This document shows positions 50,652 to 59,765 of a stretch of 64,000 nucleotides of DNA, in pieces. The position numbers and the translations under genes are program-made. The notes beneath the pieces are model-generated. The model ran no database searches, was not told the origin of the DNA, and worked only from the letters and a program-made list of their open reading frames with translations. Each line of letters starts with the position of its first letter. Position 1 is the first letter of the stretch. Source of the DNA: Pacificitalea sp040119125 (lineage in GTDB: Bacteria > Pseudomonadota > Alphaproteobacteria > Rhodobacterales > Rhodobacteraceae). The stretch is from positions 186,001-250,000 of the forward strand of contig JBEDTR010000004.1 of the NCBI GenBank assembly GCA_040119125.1, read 5' to 3'.

Positions 50652-51977
50652 GTGAAGGCACTGTCATTGATCGCATCGGTGGCGCTTGTGGCGCTGACGG
50701 CGGCGTGTGAACGCGAGCTGATCCTCCCCGGAGAGCGCGAAACCGTGCGCGGCGCGCTGAACGGCGTCGTCGAGGAGGGCGTGGCCCCCGGAGATGCGCA
50801 GATTTCCCGCGCGATTGCGCTGCCGGGCACCGTGAACCTTGGCGAATGGACCCATCGCAGCGGCTCCGTCAGTCACAAGACCGGCCATCTGGCGCTGCGT
50901 TCGGGCACGCTGGCGCGGCAATGGTCGGTGAAGATCGGCGAGGGCGACACGCGCAAGCAGAAGATCACCGCAGATCCCATTTTCGCGGCCGGGCGCATCT
51001 ACACAATCGACAGCGCCGCGACCGTCGTGGCCACCGCCCCCGGTGGCGGGCGGCTGTGGTCGCATAGTCTGGTGCCGGGCGCGTCGCGCGGGCCGGTGAT
51101 TTCGGGCGGCGGGCTGGCCTATGGCAATGGGCTGGTTTTCGCGTCCAGCGGCTATGGTGAAGTGACCGCGCTGGACCCGGCCACGGGTGGCGTGGTCTGG
51201 GAGCAGGATTTCGACGCGCCGGTGGCCGGCACGCCCACGGTGGCCGATGGCATGGTCTATGTCGTGTCGCGCGACAACCGCGCCTTTGCGATCAACGCGG
51301 CCACCGGGCGGCTGGAATGGCAGATGCCGGGCATCCCCACGACCTCCGTCATGGTGGGCGGCTCCGCCCCCGCCGTGTCGTCGGATTCGGTGATTTTCCC
51401 CTTGGGCACGTCGGAAGTCGTGACGGCGCTGAAGCAAAGTGGCATTCGCCGCTGGGGCGCGCAGATCGCGGGCGAACGCCGTGGCCGCGCCTATGCCGAT
51501 ATCACAGACATCACGGGCGACCCGGTGATTGACGGCAATACGGTCTATGTGGGCACCCAAGGCGGGCGCACCGCGGCCTTCGACGTGGCCAGCGGCACCC
51601 GCAAATGGACCGCGCTAGAAGGCGCCTATTCGCCGGTCTGGCCGGTGGCGGGGTCGGTTTTCCTCGTCTCCGATCAGGCGCAGCTTGTGCGGCTGGATGC
51701 GGCGACGGGGGCCACGATCTGGGCCGTCGATCTGCCGTATTACAAGAAGGCCAAGGTCAAGCGGCGCAAGGCGGTCTTCGCCCATTACGGCCCAATTCTG
51801 GCCGGAGGGCGGTTGCTGGTGGCGTCCGATGACGGGCTGATCCGCAGCTTCGATCCCGCAACCGGGGCGCTGACCTCTACCACCGAATTGCCCGGTGGCG
51901 CGTCGTCGAACCCGATTGTCGTCAATGGCACGCTGTATATCGTTTCCGGAAACGGCCAACTCAACGCTTTCCGCTAG
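50652..51977 (+). CDS. bamB: outer-membrane assembly lipoprotein BamB
   Basis: About 441 residues from the GTG at 50652. The start VKALSLIASVALVALTAAC is a lipoprotein signal with lipobox LTAAC, and the Cys would be lipidated. The rest is an eight-bladed PQQ-like propeller, visible as repeats such as VTALDPATGGVVWEQDF, AFAINAATGRLEWQMPG and VRLDAATGATIWAVDL. It is part of the BAM complex that inserts beta-barrel proteins. A longer ORF start upstream would bury the lipobox, so it was rejected. Confidence 0.93.
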   Translation: MKALSLIASVALVALTAACERELILPGERETVRGALNGVVEEGVAPGDAQISRAIALPGTVNLGEWTHRSGSVSHKTGHLALRSGTLARQWSVKIGEGDTRKQKITADPIFAAGRIYTIDSAATVVATAPGGGRLWSHSLVPGASRGPVISGGGLAYGNGLVFASSGYGEVTALDPATGGVVWEQDFDAPVAGTPTVADGMVYVVSRDNRAFAINAATGRLEWQMPGIPTTSVMVGGSAPAVSSDSVIFPLGTSEVVTALKQSGIRRWGAQIAGERRGRAYADITDITGDPVIDGNTVYVGTQGGRTAAFDVASGTRKWTALEGAYSPVWPVAGSVFLVSDQAQLVRLDAATGATIWAVDLPYYKKAKVKRRKAVFAHYGPILAGGRLLVASDDGLIRSFDPATGALTSTTELPGGASSNPIVVNGTLYIVSGNGQLNAFR

Positions 51978-52024
51978 GCGGATTACGGTGTAGTGGGGGC
52001 TTTCCGCGCAATTCGGAGGCCGAA

Positions 52025-53509
52025 ATGAGCTTCTCCCTCGCTATTGTGGGCCGCCCCAATGTGGGCAAGTCCACCCTGTTCAACCGCCTTGTCGGCAAGC
52101 GTCTGGCGCTGGTCGATGACCAACCGGGCGTGACCCGTGACCTGCGCGAAGGCGAGGCACGGCTGGGCGATCTGCGGTTTACCGTGATCGACACTGCCGG
52201 TCTGGAAGAGGCCACCGACGAAAGCCTTCAGGGCCGGATGCGCAAGCTGACGGAACGGGCGGTCGAGATGGCCGATATCTGTCTGTTCGTGATCGACGCC
52301 CGTGCCGGTGTGACGCCGACGGATGAGATTTTCGCCGATATCCTGCGTCGCAAGAACGCGCATGTGATCCTTGCCGCCAATAAGGCCGAAGGCTCCGCCG
52401 CCGATGCGGGGGTCTATGAGGCCTATGGTCTGGGTCTGGGTGAGCCGATCCGCCTGAGCGCCGAGCATGGTGAGGGTTTCAACGACCTGTATTCCATGCT
52501 GATGCCGCTGGCGGATGAATTCAAGAAACGGGCCGAGGCCGAAGCGCCCGACACCGATCTGGAGCTGGACGAAGATGGCGATTACGAGGACGGGCCGGAT
52601 GTGACCACCGCCGCCCGCGTCCCGACCGCTGCCAAGCCGCTGCAAGTGGCCGTGGTGGGCCGTCCGAACGCGGGCAAGTCCACGCTGATCAACAAGATCT
52701 TGGGCGAGGAGCGTCTGCTGACCGGGCCCGAGGCCGGGATCACGCGCGATTCGATTTCGCTGCAGATCGACTGGACCGGCACGCCGATGCGGATCTTCGA
52801 CACGGCCGGGATGCGCAAAAAGGCCAAGGTGCAGGAGAAGCTGGAACGGCTATCTGTATCCGATGGTCTGCGCGCGGTGAAATTCGCGGAGGTGGTCGTT
52901 GTCCTTCTCGACGTCTCGATCCCGTTTGAGCAGCAGGACCTGCGCATCGCCGATCTGGCGGAGCGTGAGGGCCGCGCTGTCGTGATCGCCGTCAACAAGT
53001 GGGACATGGAAGACGACAAGCAGGATAAGCTTGCGGAACTAAAGGAAGAATTCGCGCGTCTTCTGCCGCAGTTGCGCGGCGCGCCGCTGATCACCGTATC
53101 GGCCCGCACCGGGCGCGGGCTGGAACGTCTGCGCGAAGCCATCCTGCGGGCGCATGAGGTCTGGAACCGCCGGATCACCACCGCGCGCCTGAACCAATGG
53201 CTGTCGGCCATGGTCGAATCGCACCCGCCCCCCGCACCGGGCGGCCGCCGGATCAAGATCCGCTACATGACGCAGGTCAAAACGCGCCCACCCGCGTTTG
53301 TGGCCATGTGCTCCTTCCCCGAGAAGCTGCCCGAAAGCTACAAGCGCTATCTGGTTAACGGGCTGCGCGAGGATTTCGACATGCCCGGCACGCCGATCCG
53401 GTTCACCTTCCGCTCGCAGGCGGACAAGAACCCCTACAAGGATCGCAAGAAATCCACGCCATCGCGGCTGCGCAAACATCTGGGCAAGAAGCCCGCCGAC
53501 GAGAAATGA
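52025..53509 (+). CDS. der: ribosome assembly GTPase Der (EngA)
   Basis: A 494-residue protein with two GTPase domains and a KH-like C-terminal domain. G1 motifs are GRPNVGKST (near residue 8) and GRPNAGKST (near 213). G3 motifs are DTAGLEEAT and DTAGMRKKAK, and G4 motifs are AANKAEG and AVNKWDM. The first G4 has AANK instead of the more common VANK. An acidic linker (DTDLELDEDGDYEDG) joins the domains. It acts in 50S subunit maturation. A terminator follows 1 bp after the stop. Confidence 0.96.
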   Translation: MSFSLAIVGRPNVGKSTLFNRLVGKRLALVDDQPGVTRDLREGEARLGDLRFTVIDTAGLEEATDESLQGRMRKLTERAVEMADICLFVIDARAGVTPTDEIFADILRRKNAHVILAANKAEGSAADAGVYEAYGLGLGEPIRLSAEHGEGFNDLYSMLMPLADEFKKRAEAEAPDTDLELDEDGDYEDGPDVTTAARVPTAAKPLQVAVVGRPNAGKSTLINKILGEERLLTGPEAGITRDSISLQIDWTGTPMRIFDTAGMRKKAKVQEKLERLSVSDGLRAVKFAEVVVVLLDVSIPFEQQDLRIADLAEREGRAVVIAVNKWDMEDDKQDKLAELKEEFARLLPQLRGAPLITVSARTGRGLERLREAILRAHEVWNRRITTARLNQWLSAMVESHPPPAPGGRRIKIRYMTQVKTRPPAFVAMCSFPEKLPESYKRYLVNGLREDFDMPGTPIRFTFRSQADKNPYKDRKKSTPSRLRKHLGKKPADEK

Positions 53510-53510
53510 G

Positions 53511-53544
53511 AAAAGGCGCATCGCGGAAACGCGGTGCGCCTTTT
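53511..53544 (+). terminator. intrinsic terminator after der
   Basis: AAAAGGCGCA pairs perfectly with TGCGCCTTTT around a short GC-rich centre that also pairs (CGCG/CGCG). The symmetric A and T runs allow termination from both strands. Confidence 0.85.
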
Positions 53545-53635
53545 CCGTGGGGCGGGGGCGCTTCCGCAGGGTGCGGTGATCCAGTTTAGGGCGAGACCAC
53601 GCAGAGGGCAGGCTCCCGTCGAGCTACAGAGAGAC

Positions 53636-53785
53636 CGCCCCGAACAAGCCGAAGGCGCGGGGCGAGCGCCTGCCCGTTCTCGCGGGCTGGCGCTTTGTTA
53701 TCTCGGGCTGACCTCGGAGCGGGGAGGGGTGTGGCAGCATAAAGCACGCCGATTAGTCGTTGCGGCGCCATCCCACGGGCAGGCT
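53636..53785 (+). repeat. structured repeat copy 4a
   Basis: A 150-bp copy with 7-bp arms CGCCCCG/CGGGGCG, bulge AACAA, inner stem GCC/GGC and loop GAA. Hairpin II and the consensus end are intact. A short stray end fragment (GGGCAGGCTCCCGT) lies just upstream near 53606. Confidence 0.88.
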
Positions 53786-53806
53786 ACCGTTGGGCCACGC
53801 GCACCA

Positions 53807-53959
53807 GCCCGCGAACAAGGCCGCAGGCCGCGCGGGCGAGCGCCTGCCCGTCCCGGCGGGCTGGCGCTTTCACACCTCGCGCTCACCTCGGGGCGGGGAG
53901 GTGTGCGGCACCATAAAACGCTCGGCTCAGTCGTTGTGGCGCCACCCCACGGGCAGGCT
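53807..53959 (+). repeat. structured repeat copy 4b
   Basis: A 153-bp copy in direct orientation, 21 bp after copy 4a. Arms are GCCCGCG/CGCGGGC, bulge AACAA, inner GGCC/GGCC, loop GCA. It ends 43 bp from the stop of the convergent glycosyltransferase-like gene. Confidence 0.88.
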
Positions 53960-54002
53960 GTCGTTGCGCTACGGTCCCGCTGCCGATGGCGGAGCGGAGG
54001 GG

Positions 54003-54890
54003 CTAGAATTCAGGCGTGTCGGTCAGACCAAAGCGGGTGAGGATGTCGGTATGCATGTCCGGGCCCACCGCGTTTTCAGCGATGCGGGCGACGCGGCTTT
54101 CGGTGGCGCCGCGCAGGGCTTGGGTATTGTCGCCATGGTTGAAGCAATAGATCATCGCGTCAAAAGGCACGGGCTGTAAGGTCAGCCCATATCGCGCGAC
54201 ATTTGTGACCAGTTGCGCGTGGCGCCCGCGTTCATGGGCGGGGCCCGCGCCGGACGGCCCGCGCCGGGTGTCAAAGCGCAGCGCCGCCGAGGAACCACAC
54301 GCCTTGTAGAACGGATTTTTCGAGCTGTAGCCCTCGGCCGGCTGACCCAGTGGCATCAGTTTGCGGGCCGCGACATCGGCCATCCAGCCATGCGGCAGGT
54401 AGTAGCCGTGACCGTTATTGTCGCCAAGGATGTGATCCACCAAGCCCGGATGGCAGATATCGTCGGCATCGAGCATGAACAGATAGCCGTCGCGCGCCGG
54501 TTCATGGGCCATGTGCCGGATTGCCATGCGTTTTTTACGGTTCTTGTCGCTGATCGCCCCACCCGTCGGGAAGGGGAAGGGCACGAAGGTGATGCGAGGA
54601 TCATCGGGCAGGGTTTCGGGGCGGTCCTGCCCACAGATGACCCAGGTCCAGTTCGGATCGGTCTGCCGCAGGAGGCTTTCGCAAGTCAGCTGCACCCAAC
54701 GGCAGACGGTCGTCCAATCATTGGATTTATCCCGCCCGATCAGCGGCGTCATGAAGCGCACGCTCATCTCTGCGCGGGGGGAGGCGGGTGCGAGCGGGTT
54801 GCGCGCCATCCATTCGGCAGGGTCGCGGGTGTCGCGCTGCTCACGCTTCTTGGCTGCGTTATGTTGGAGATGCCTTATGAAGGTAAACAT
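54003..54890 (-). CDS. glycosyltransferase-like protein (GT-A fold)
   Basis: About 295 residues. A GT-A-like pattern is visible: WVQLTCESLLRQTDPNWTWV near residue 60, and YLFMLDADDICHPGLVDHIL, where DADD would bind the metal and nucleotide sugar. LLRQTDPNW is typical of Rhodobacteraceae proteins annotated as putative rhamnosyl transferases. The N-terminus has no signal peptide. No polysaccharide gene cluster surrounds it. The acceptor and donor are unknown. The Met at 54890 gives MFTFIRHLQHN; one five codons upstream is also possible. Confidence 0.75.
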   Translation of the reverse strand: MFTFIRHLQHNAAKKREQRDTRDPAEWMARNPLAPASPRAEMSVRFMTPLIGRDKSNDWTTVCRWVQLTCESLLRQTDPNWTWVICGQDRPETLPDDPRITFVPFPFPTGGAISDKNRKKRMAIRHMAHEPARDGYLFMLDADDICHPGLVDHILGDNNGHGYYLPHGWMADVAARKLMPLGQPAEGYSSKNPFYKACGSSAALRFDTRRGPSGAGPAHERGRHAQLVTNVARYGLTLQPVPFDAMIYCFNHGDNTQALRGATESRVARIAENAVGPDMHTDILTRFGLTDTPEF

Positions 54891-54956
54891 GAACCTGGCT
54901 CCCACGCCTTATTGCCCCGCGCGTGATAGCGGCGGGGGGCAGGGAGGTCCAGTGCA

Positions 54957-55673
54957 TCAGGGCTGGCCTGTCCGGTCCTGCCGGGACGAGACGATGGCCC
55001 AGCCGACAAACGCGGCCCCGACGATCGCGCCGATGACGAACAGCCAGTCTCCCCAATTCGCTGCGATCACGCCAAGAAGCGCCCAGATGACGGTTACGCC
55101 ATATTCGGGGGCAGCCGGGGTCATCCGTTGCACGGTCACTGCGAGTCCGGTGGCAAGGGCGAGGCCGACCCAGCCCCAGCCTTCCATCCCGAGCAAGATG
55201 TCATAGCCCGCGAGGCAGAGCATCAGGGCCACGACGGAGGCCGCCGTGAGCCAGCCTGCATAGATCGCGACCGGGGCCTGTTGCAGCCAGCGATCAGAGC
55301 GTCCGCAGGCGCTCATGGCCCAAAGCGCGGTGGCAAGCATGATCCAGATCAGCACCGTCGCCCAGACCGGCGAAATCAGTGCCAGCGGCAACCACGCCGT
55401 GCCAAGCGCGAGCGAGATCGCCAGCGGCAGGCGGTGAGGCGCCCAATCGGGGGCCTCGCTGCGCCGCCAGAGCCCATAGCCGGTGCCGAGGATCAGCCAC
55501 GCGTAGATTAACCCCCAGATCGAGAAAGCCCATCCGGCAGGCTGGATCGGCGGATCGACCTGCGGGACCGGAAATTGATCGGGGGAAAAGCCGTTGAACC
55601 CCGGCGTAAGCAGGGGCGAGATGGCAAAGGCCACGGCGGCGATGAAGCAGATGAGGGATAGGGCACGGTTCAT
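54957..55673 (-). CDS. TspO/MBR-like membrane protein
   Basis: About 238 residues with seven or so hydrophobic segments rich in Trp. PAGWAFSIWGLIYAWLILGTGYG matches the TspO/lycocyanin-type repeat (WxFxxxWxxxY), as in tryptophan-rich sensory proteins. It is longer than the five-helix TspO (about 160 residues), so it belongs to the extended relatives. The start at 55673 (MNRALSLICFIAAVAF) places a hydrophobic helix first; the ORF extends 28 codons upstream into weaker sequence. Function unknown; TspO proteins bind porphyrins and cholesterol. Confidence 0.78.
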   Translation of the reverse strand: MNRALSLICFIAAVAFAISPLLTPGFNGFSPDQFPVPQVDPPIQPAGWAFSIWGLIYAWLILGTGYGLWRRSEAPDWAPHRLPLAISLALGTAWLPLALISPVWATVLIWIMLATALWAMSACGRSDRWLQQAPVAIYAGWLTAASVVALMLCLAGYDILLGMEGWGWVGLALATGLAVTVQRMTPAAPEYGVTVIWALLGVIAANWGDWLFVIGAIVGAAFVGWAIVSSRQDRTGQP

Positions 55674-55841
55674 GCCGGGCCAACGCCGGGCGCTCGGGCG
55701 GGTTCCGCTAAGCGGGGAAGAGTGGGTGGTGCCGGTTTGTTTCGCGAGAAAGGGCATAGCGTCGGCCTGCCGAAACGGGCAGGCATTGGCCCTAGCGCGG
55801 GGTCGACCTCTGCGTGGGCGGTAGTTCTGTAGCGCAACGGT

Positions 55842-55996
55842 AGTCTGCCCGTGGGGTGGCGCTACAACGAATGAACGGGTGTGCTTATGCCAGCCATATT
55901 CCTCCCCGACCTGAGGTTAGCGTGTGGTGGCAAAGCGCCAGCCCGTGGGGACGGCCAGGCGCTCGCCCATGCGCCCTTCGGGCTTGTTCATGGGCG
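55842..55996 (-). repeat. structured repeat copy 5
   Basis: A 155-bp minus-orientation copy with arms CGCCCATG/CATGGGCG, bulge AACAA, inner stem GCCC/GGGC, loop GAA. The compensatory ATG/CAT change in the arms is unique to this copy. A stray end fragment (GGTGGGATGGCGTTGC) follows near 56015. It lies 98 bp downstream of serS in the same sense. Confidence 0.88.
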
Positions 55997-56094
55997 GTTG
56001 CTCTGTCGCTTGCCGGTGGGATGGCGTTGCGGCGGGCGCGGCGGGGGCAAGCAAGGCGCGAGGGAGGCCGTTACATGCGCGCGCGGGGCTGCGC

Positions 56095-57384
56095 TCAGGC
56101 CAGTTCGCCCTCGGCGGTGATGCGGGTGCGCCCACCGAGCCAAGGGTGCAGGGCGGCGGGCAGGGTAACAGAGCCGTCTTCCTGCTGGCCGTTTTCCAGC
56201 ACCGCGATCATTGCACGGCCCACGGCAAGGCCGGAGCCATTGAGCGTGTGCAGGAACTCGGGCTTGCCGCCATCGGGGCGGTAGCGGGCGTTCATGCGGC
56301 GGGCTTGGAAATCACCGGCGATGGAGACGGAGCTGACTTCGCGATACTGGTTCTGACCGGGCAGCCAGACCTCCAGATCGTGGGTCTTGCGCATGCCAAA
56401 GCCTAGATCGCCGGTGCAGAGCACCATCGTGCGGTAGGGCAATTCCAGCTTTTCGAGGATCGCCTCGGCGCAGCGGGTCATGCGGTCATGCTCGGCGGCG
56501 CTGTCCTCGGGGCGGGTGACCGACACCATTTCGACCTTCTCGAACTGGTGCTGGCGCAGCATACCGGCGGTGTCACGGCCCGCGCTGCCGGCTTCGGAGC
56601 GGAAGCATTGGGTATGGGCGACATAGCGGCGCGGCAGGCTGGCGGCATCGACGATTTCGTCATTGACGATATTGGTCAGCGTCACCTCGGCGGTGGGCAC
56701 CAGCCAGCGCCCATCGGTGGTGCGGTAGCTGTCCTCGCCAAACTTGGGCAATTGCCCGGTGCCATACATCATCTCTTCGCGCACCAGCACAGGGGTCCAT
56801 GTCTCGGACAGGCCGTGCTCGGTGATGTGGGTGTCGAGCATGAATTGCGCCAGCGCGCGGTGCAGCCGTGCAATGGCACCGATCAGCACGACGAAGCGCG
56901 AGCCCGAAAGCTTGGCGGCGGTTTCAAAATCGAGGCCCTTTTGCGCGGCGGGGATCTGGTAGTGTTCCAGCGCGGTAAAGCCCATGTCGCGGGGCGTGCC
57001 CCAGCGGCGCAGTTCGACATTGTCCGCTTCATCCGCGCCATCGGGGGTGGCGTCGTCGGGAATGTTGGGCAGGCCCATCAGCAGTTCGGCCAAGCGCGCA
57101 TCTTCGGCGCGGGCCTCGTCATTGAGGCGGGCGATTTCGTCTTTCTTGGCGGAAACGAGGGCGCGCAGGCGCTCGAACTCGGCTTCATCGCCCTTGGCCT
57201 TGGCGGCGCCGACCTGCTTGGAGGCGGCGTTGCGTTCGGCCTGCGCGGTTTCGGCGGCGGTGATCTTCTCGCGGCGGGCGGTGTCGATGGCGAGGATCTG
57301 GGACGACAGGCCCGAAAGCCCACGGCGGGCCATGCCTGCGTCAAAGGCCTCGGGAGTGTCGCGGATCGTGCGGATATCGTGCAT
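56095..57384 (-). CDS. serS: seryl-tRNA synthetase
   Basis: A 429-residue class II aminoacyl-tRNA synthetase that charges tRNA-Ser. The N-terminal 110 residues form the long antiparallel coiled coil (AETAQAERNAASKQ, EIARLNDEARAEDARL). Motif 2 is CFRSEAGSAGRDTAGMLRQH and motif 3 is LNGSGLAVGRAMIAVLEN. Length is normal. It is divergent from yajC with a 336-bp gap. Confidence 0.97.
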   Translation of the reverse strand: MHDIRTIRDTPEAFDAGMARRGLSGLSSQILAIDTARREKITAAETAQAERNAASKQVGAAKAKGDEAEFERLRALVSAKKDEIARLNDEARAEDARLAELLMGLPNIPDDATPDGADEADNVELRRWGTPRDMGFTALEHYQIPAAQKGLDFETAAKLSGSRFVVLIGAIARLHRALAQFMLDTHITEHGLSETWTPVLVREEMMYGTGQLPKFGEDSYRTTDGRWLVPTAEVTLTNIVNDEIVDAASLPRRYVAHTQCFRSEAGSAGRDTAGMLRQHQFEKVEMVSVTRPEDSAAEHDRMTRCAEAILEKLELPYRTMVLCTGDLGFGMRKTHDLEVWLPGQNQYREVSSVSIAGDFQARRMNARYRPDGGKPEFLHTLNGSGLAVGRAMIAVLENGQQEDGSVTLPAALHPWLGGRTRITAEGELA

Positions 57385-57720
57385 CGTCAGCCGTCCTGAT
57401 GATTGTTGCGCATCGGTTCGCGCGGGTTATGGCGCATTTGGCCCGGCGGTTCCAGATGTGGCGGTTCCGGATGCGGCGGTTCGGGATGTAACGGGCCCGG
57501 TCGGGGGCAGGGGGTGGGCGCGCGCCACCGGCGACGTGACGCAGGGGGGTGTGACACCACGTCCCGGAGGAAGCGCGCGCGGGGTCTTCCGTTTCGCCCC
57601 CGGCGTGCCTAGATCAGCTTTGCTTGCACATTCACCGGCTGCGTCCTAGGGTGCGCGCGTTTTCAAAAGCGCGTCTCCGGGGCTGCCCGAGACCCGACAC
57701 ATCAAGTTAAAGGAGCCCCC
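57385..57720. other. serS-yajC divergent intergenic region with a 15-bp triplicate
   Basis: A 336-bp gap that must hold both promoters. It contains three tandem copies of a 15-bp unit (GGCGGTTCCGGATGC and variants) at 57445-57489. A palindrome-like stretch GCGCGTTTTCAAAAGCGCG is near 57655. AAAGGAG at the right end is the yajC ribosome site. The short ORFs across the gap show no codon or motif evidence of being real. Confidence 0.55.
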
Positions 57721-58008
57721 ATGCAAGGCGGTGCCATCGCGCAGTTTCTGCCCCTCATCCTGATCTTTGCGATCATGTATTTCCTGCTGATCCGTCCGCA
57801 GCAGAAGAAAATGAAGGAGCATCGGGCCATGGTCGCATCGCTGCGCCGTGGGGATGAGGTCATCACCCAAGGCGGGTTGATCGGCAAAGTGTCCAAGGTC
57901 AAGGAAGACGGCGAACTGGAAGTCGAGATCGCCACGGGCGTGAAGGTCCGGGTCGTCCAGTCCACCGTTGCTCAGGTCAAGTCGCGGACCGAGCCGGTCG
58001 CGTCCTGA
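57721..58008 (+). CDS. yajC: preprotein translocase subunit YajC
   Basis: A 95-residue single-helix membrane protein that joins SecDF. The N-terminus MQGGAIAQFLPLILIFAIMY leads to the signature FLLIRPQQKKMKEHRAM, then a cytoplasmic domain with LRRGDEVITQGGLIGKV. A strong AAAGGAG precedes the ATG. It is the first gene of the yajC-secD-secF operon. Confidence 0.96.
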   Translation: MQGGAIAQFLPLILIFAIMYFLLIRPQQKKMKEHRAMVASLRRGDEVITQGGLIGKVSKVKEDGELEVEIATGVKVRVVQSTVAQVKSRTEPVAS

Positions 58009-58091
58009 TCCCACGGATCTACCCCATGGGGACGGCGGGCCTGTGCCCGGCGTCTCTTCCCTGACGCCCCTCACGCAAAAGGCCCGCCTTC

Positions 58092-59753
58092 ATGCTGAGA
58101 ATCCCGCTATTCTCCCGGATCGTCATCATCGGTCTGGTGGTGCTGGGACTGGCCTATGCCATGCCCAACCTGTTCTATCCCCGTGTCGAAAGTCACAATG
58201 ACGCGGTGCGCACGATTGAAGTTGCGGGTGCTACGCCCGAGGCCGAAACGGCGCGGGATGGCTGGCCGGATTGGCTGCCGTCGACGCTTGTGAACCTCGG
58301 GCTTGATTTGCGCGGCGGGGCTTCGCTGCTGGCCGAGGTGCAGGTGGGCGATGTTTATGCCGACCGCATGGACGGGCTGTGGCCCGAAATCCGCGACAGC
58401 CTGCGCGATCTGCGCGATCAGATCGGCGGCATCCGTCAGGTCGAAAGTGCGCCGGACGAATTGCGCATCCGGGTGCAGGAACCTGCGGGCATGGCAGCGG
58501 CGCTGGCCGCCGTGCGCGACATCGCGCAGCCGGTGACATCGCTCACCGGGGCGGGCTCCACCGATATCGAAGTGCGCGGCGAGGGCGATCTGCTGATCGT
58601 CACCCTGTCTGAGGCCGAGCGCATCGCCACCGATGATCGCACCATGCAGCAATCGCTGGAAATCGTGCGCCGCCGGGTCGATGAGGCGGGCACCCGCGAG
58701 CCGTCGATCCAGCGTCAGGGCGGCGACCGTATTCTCATTCAGGTGCCCGGCGTCGGATCGGCTCAGGAAATCAAGGATCTGATCGGCACCACCGCGCAAT
58801 TGACCTTCAACCCCGTCGTGGGCCGCACCAGCGACCCGGACGCGCAGGCCGATGCGGGCGACGTTGTATTGCCCGCCGCCGATCAGGAAGGCGTCTATTA
58901 CATCATCGAGCGCGCCCCGGTCGTGGGCGGCGAGGATCTGACCGACGCTCAGCCGAGCTTTGACCAGAATGGCCGCGCGGCGGTGTCGTTCCGGTTCAAC
59001 GGTCCGGGCGCGCGCCGCTTTGGCGATTATACGGCCGAAAACATCGGCTCGCCTTTCGCGATTGTACTGGATGACGAGGTGATCTCCGCCCCGACCATTC
59101 AGGATCACATCGGCTCTGGCTCGGGCATCATCACCGGCGATTTCACCGTCGAGGAAAGCACCAATCTGGCCGTGCTGCTGCGCGCCGGCGCGCTGCCCGC
59201 CGAAATGGTGTTCCTGCAGGAACGGACCATCGGCCCGGAACTGGGCGCGGATAGTATCGAGGCTGGCAGGATCGCCTGTATCGTGGCCTTCATCGCGGTT
59301 CTCGCGTTCATGTGGGCCAGCTACGGGCTGTTTGGTCTGTTCGCCAATATTGCGCTTATCATTAATGTCGGGCTGATCTTTGGCCTGCTCTCGGTGATCG
59401 GTGCGACGCTGACCCTGCCGGGGATCGCGGGTATCGTGCTGACCATCGGTATGGCGGTGGATGCCAATGTGCTGATTTTCGAGCGGATCCGCGAGGAGCT
59501 GAAGACAGCGAAGGGGCCGAGCCGGGCCATCCAGCTGGGCTATGAGCGGGCGCTGTCGGCAATCATCGACGCCAATATCACGACCTTCCTGACGGCTGTG
59601 ATCCTGTTTGTCATGGGGTCAGGTCCGGTGCGCGGCTTTGCCATCACGCTGGGCCTGGGCATTCTGACATCGGTGTTCACAGCGATCTGGGTCACCCGCC
59701 TGTTGGTGGTGATCTGGTTCGAACGCCGCCGCCCCAAGACAATCAACGTGTAA
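58092..59753 (+). CDS. secD: protein translocase subunit SecD
   Basis: A 553-residue inner-membrane protein that uses the proton gradient to help move proteins out after SecA. It has one N-terminal helix, a large periplasmic region starting with LGLDLRGGASLLAEV (the D1 motif) and containing GTRxPSIQRQGGDRILIQVP (here GTREPS), then five C-terminal helices with MAVDANVLIFERIREEL (the D4 motif). The ATG lies 83 bp after yajC and 12 bp before secF. Confidence 0.97.
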   Translation: MLRIPLFSRIVIIGLVVLGLAYAMPNLFYPRVESHNDAVRTIEVAGATPEAETARDGWPDWLPSTLVNLGLDLRGGASLLAEVQVGDVYADRMDGLWPEIRDSLRDLRDQIGGIRQVESAPDELRIRVQEPAGMAAALAAVRDIAQPVTSLTGAGSTDIEVRGEGDLLIVTLSEAERIATDDRTMQQSLEIVRRRVDEAGTREPSIQRQGGDRILIQVPGVGSAQEIKDLIGTTAQLTFNPVVGRTSDPDAQADAGDVVLPAADQEGVYYIIERAPVVGGEDLTDAQPSFDQNGRAAVSFRFNGPGARRFGDYTAENIGSPFAIVLDDEVISAPTIQDHIGSGSGIITGDFTVEESTNLAVLLRAGALPAEMVFLQERTIGPELGADSIEAGRIACIVAFIAVLAFMWASYGLFGLFANIALIINVGLIFGLLSVIGATLTLPGIAGIVLTIGMAVDANVLIFERIREELKTAKGPSRAIQLGYERALSAIIDANITTFLTAVILFVMGSGPVRGFAITLGLGILTSVFTAIWVTRLLVVIWFERRRPKTINV

Positions 59754-59765
59754 AGGAGCCGGATC

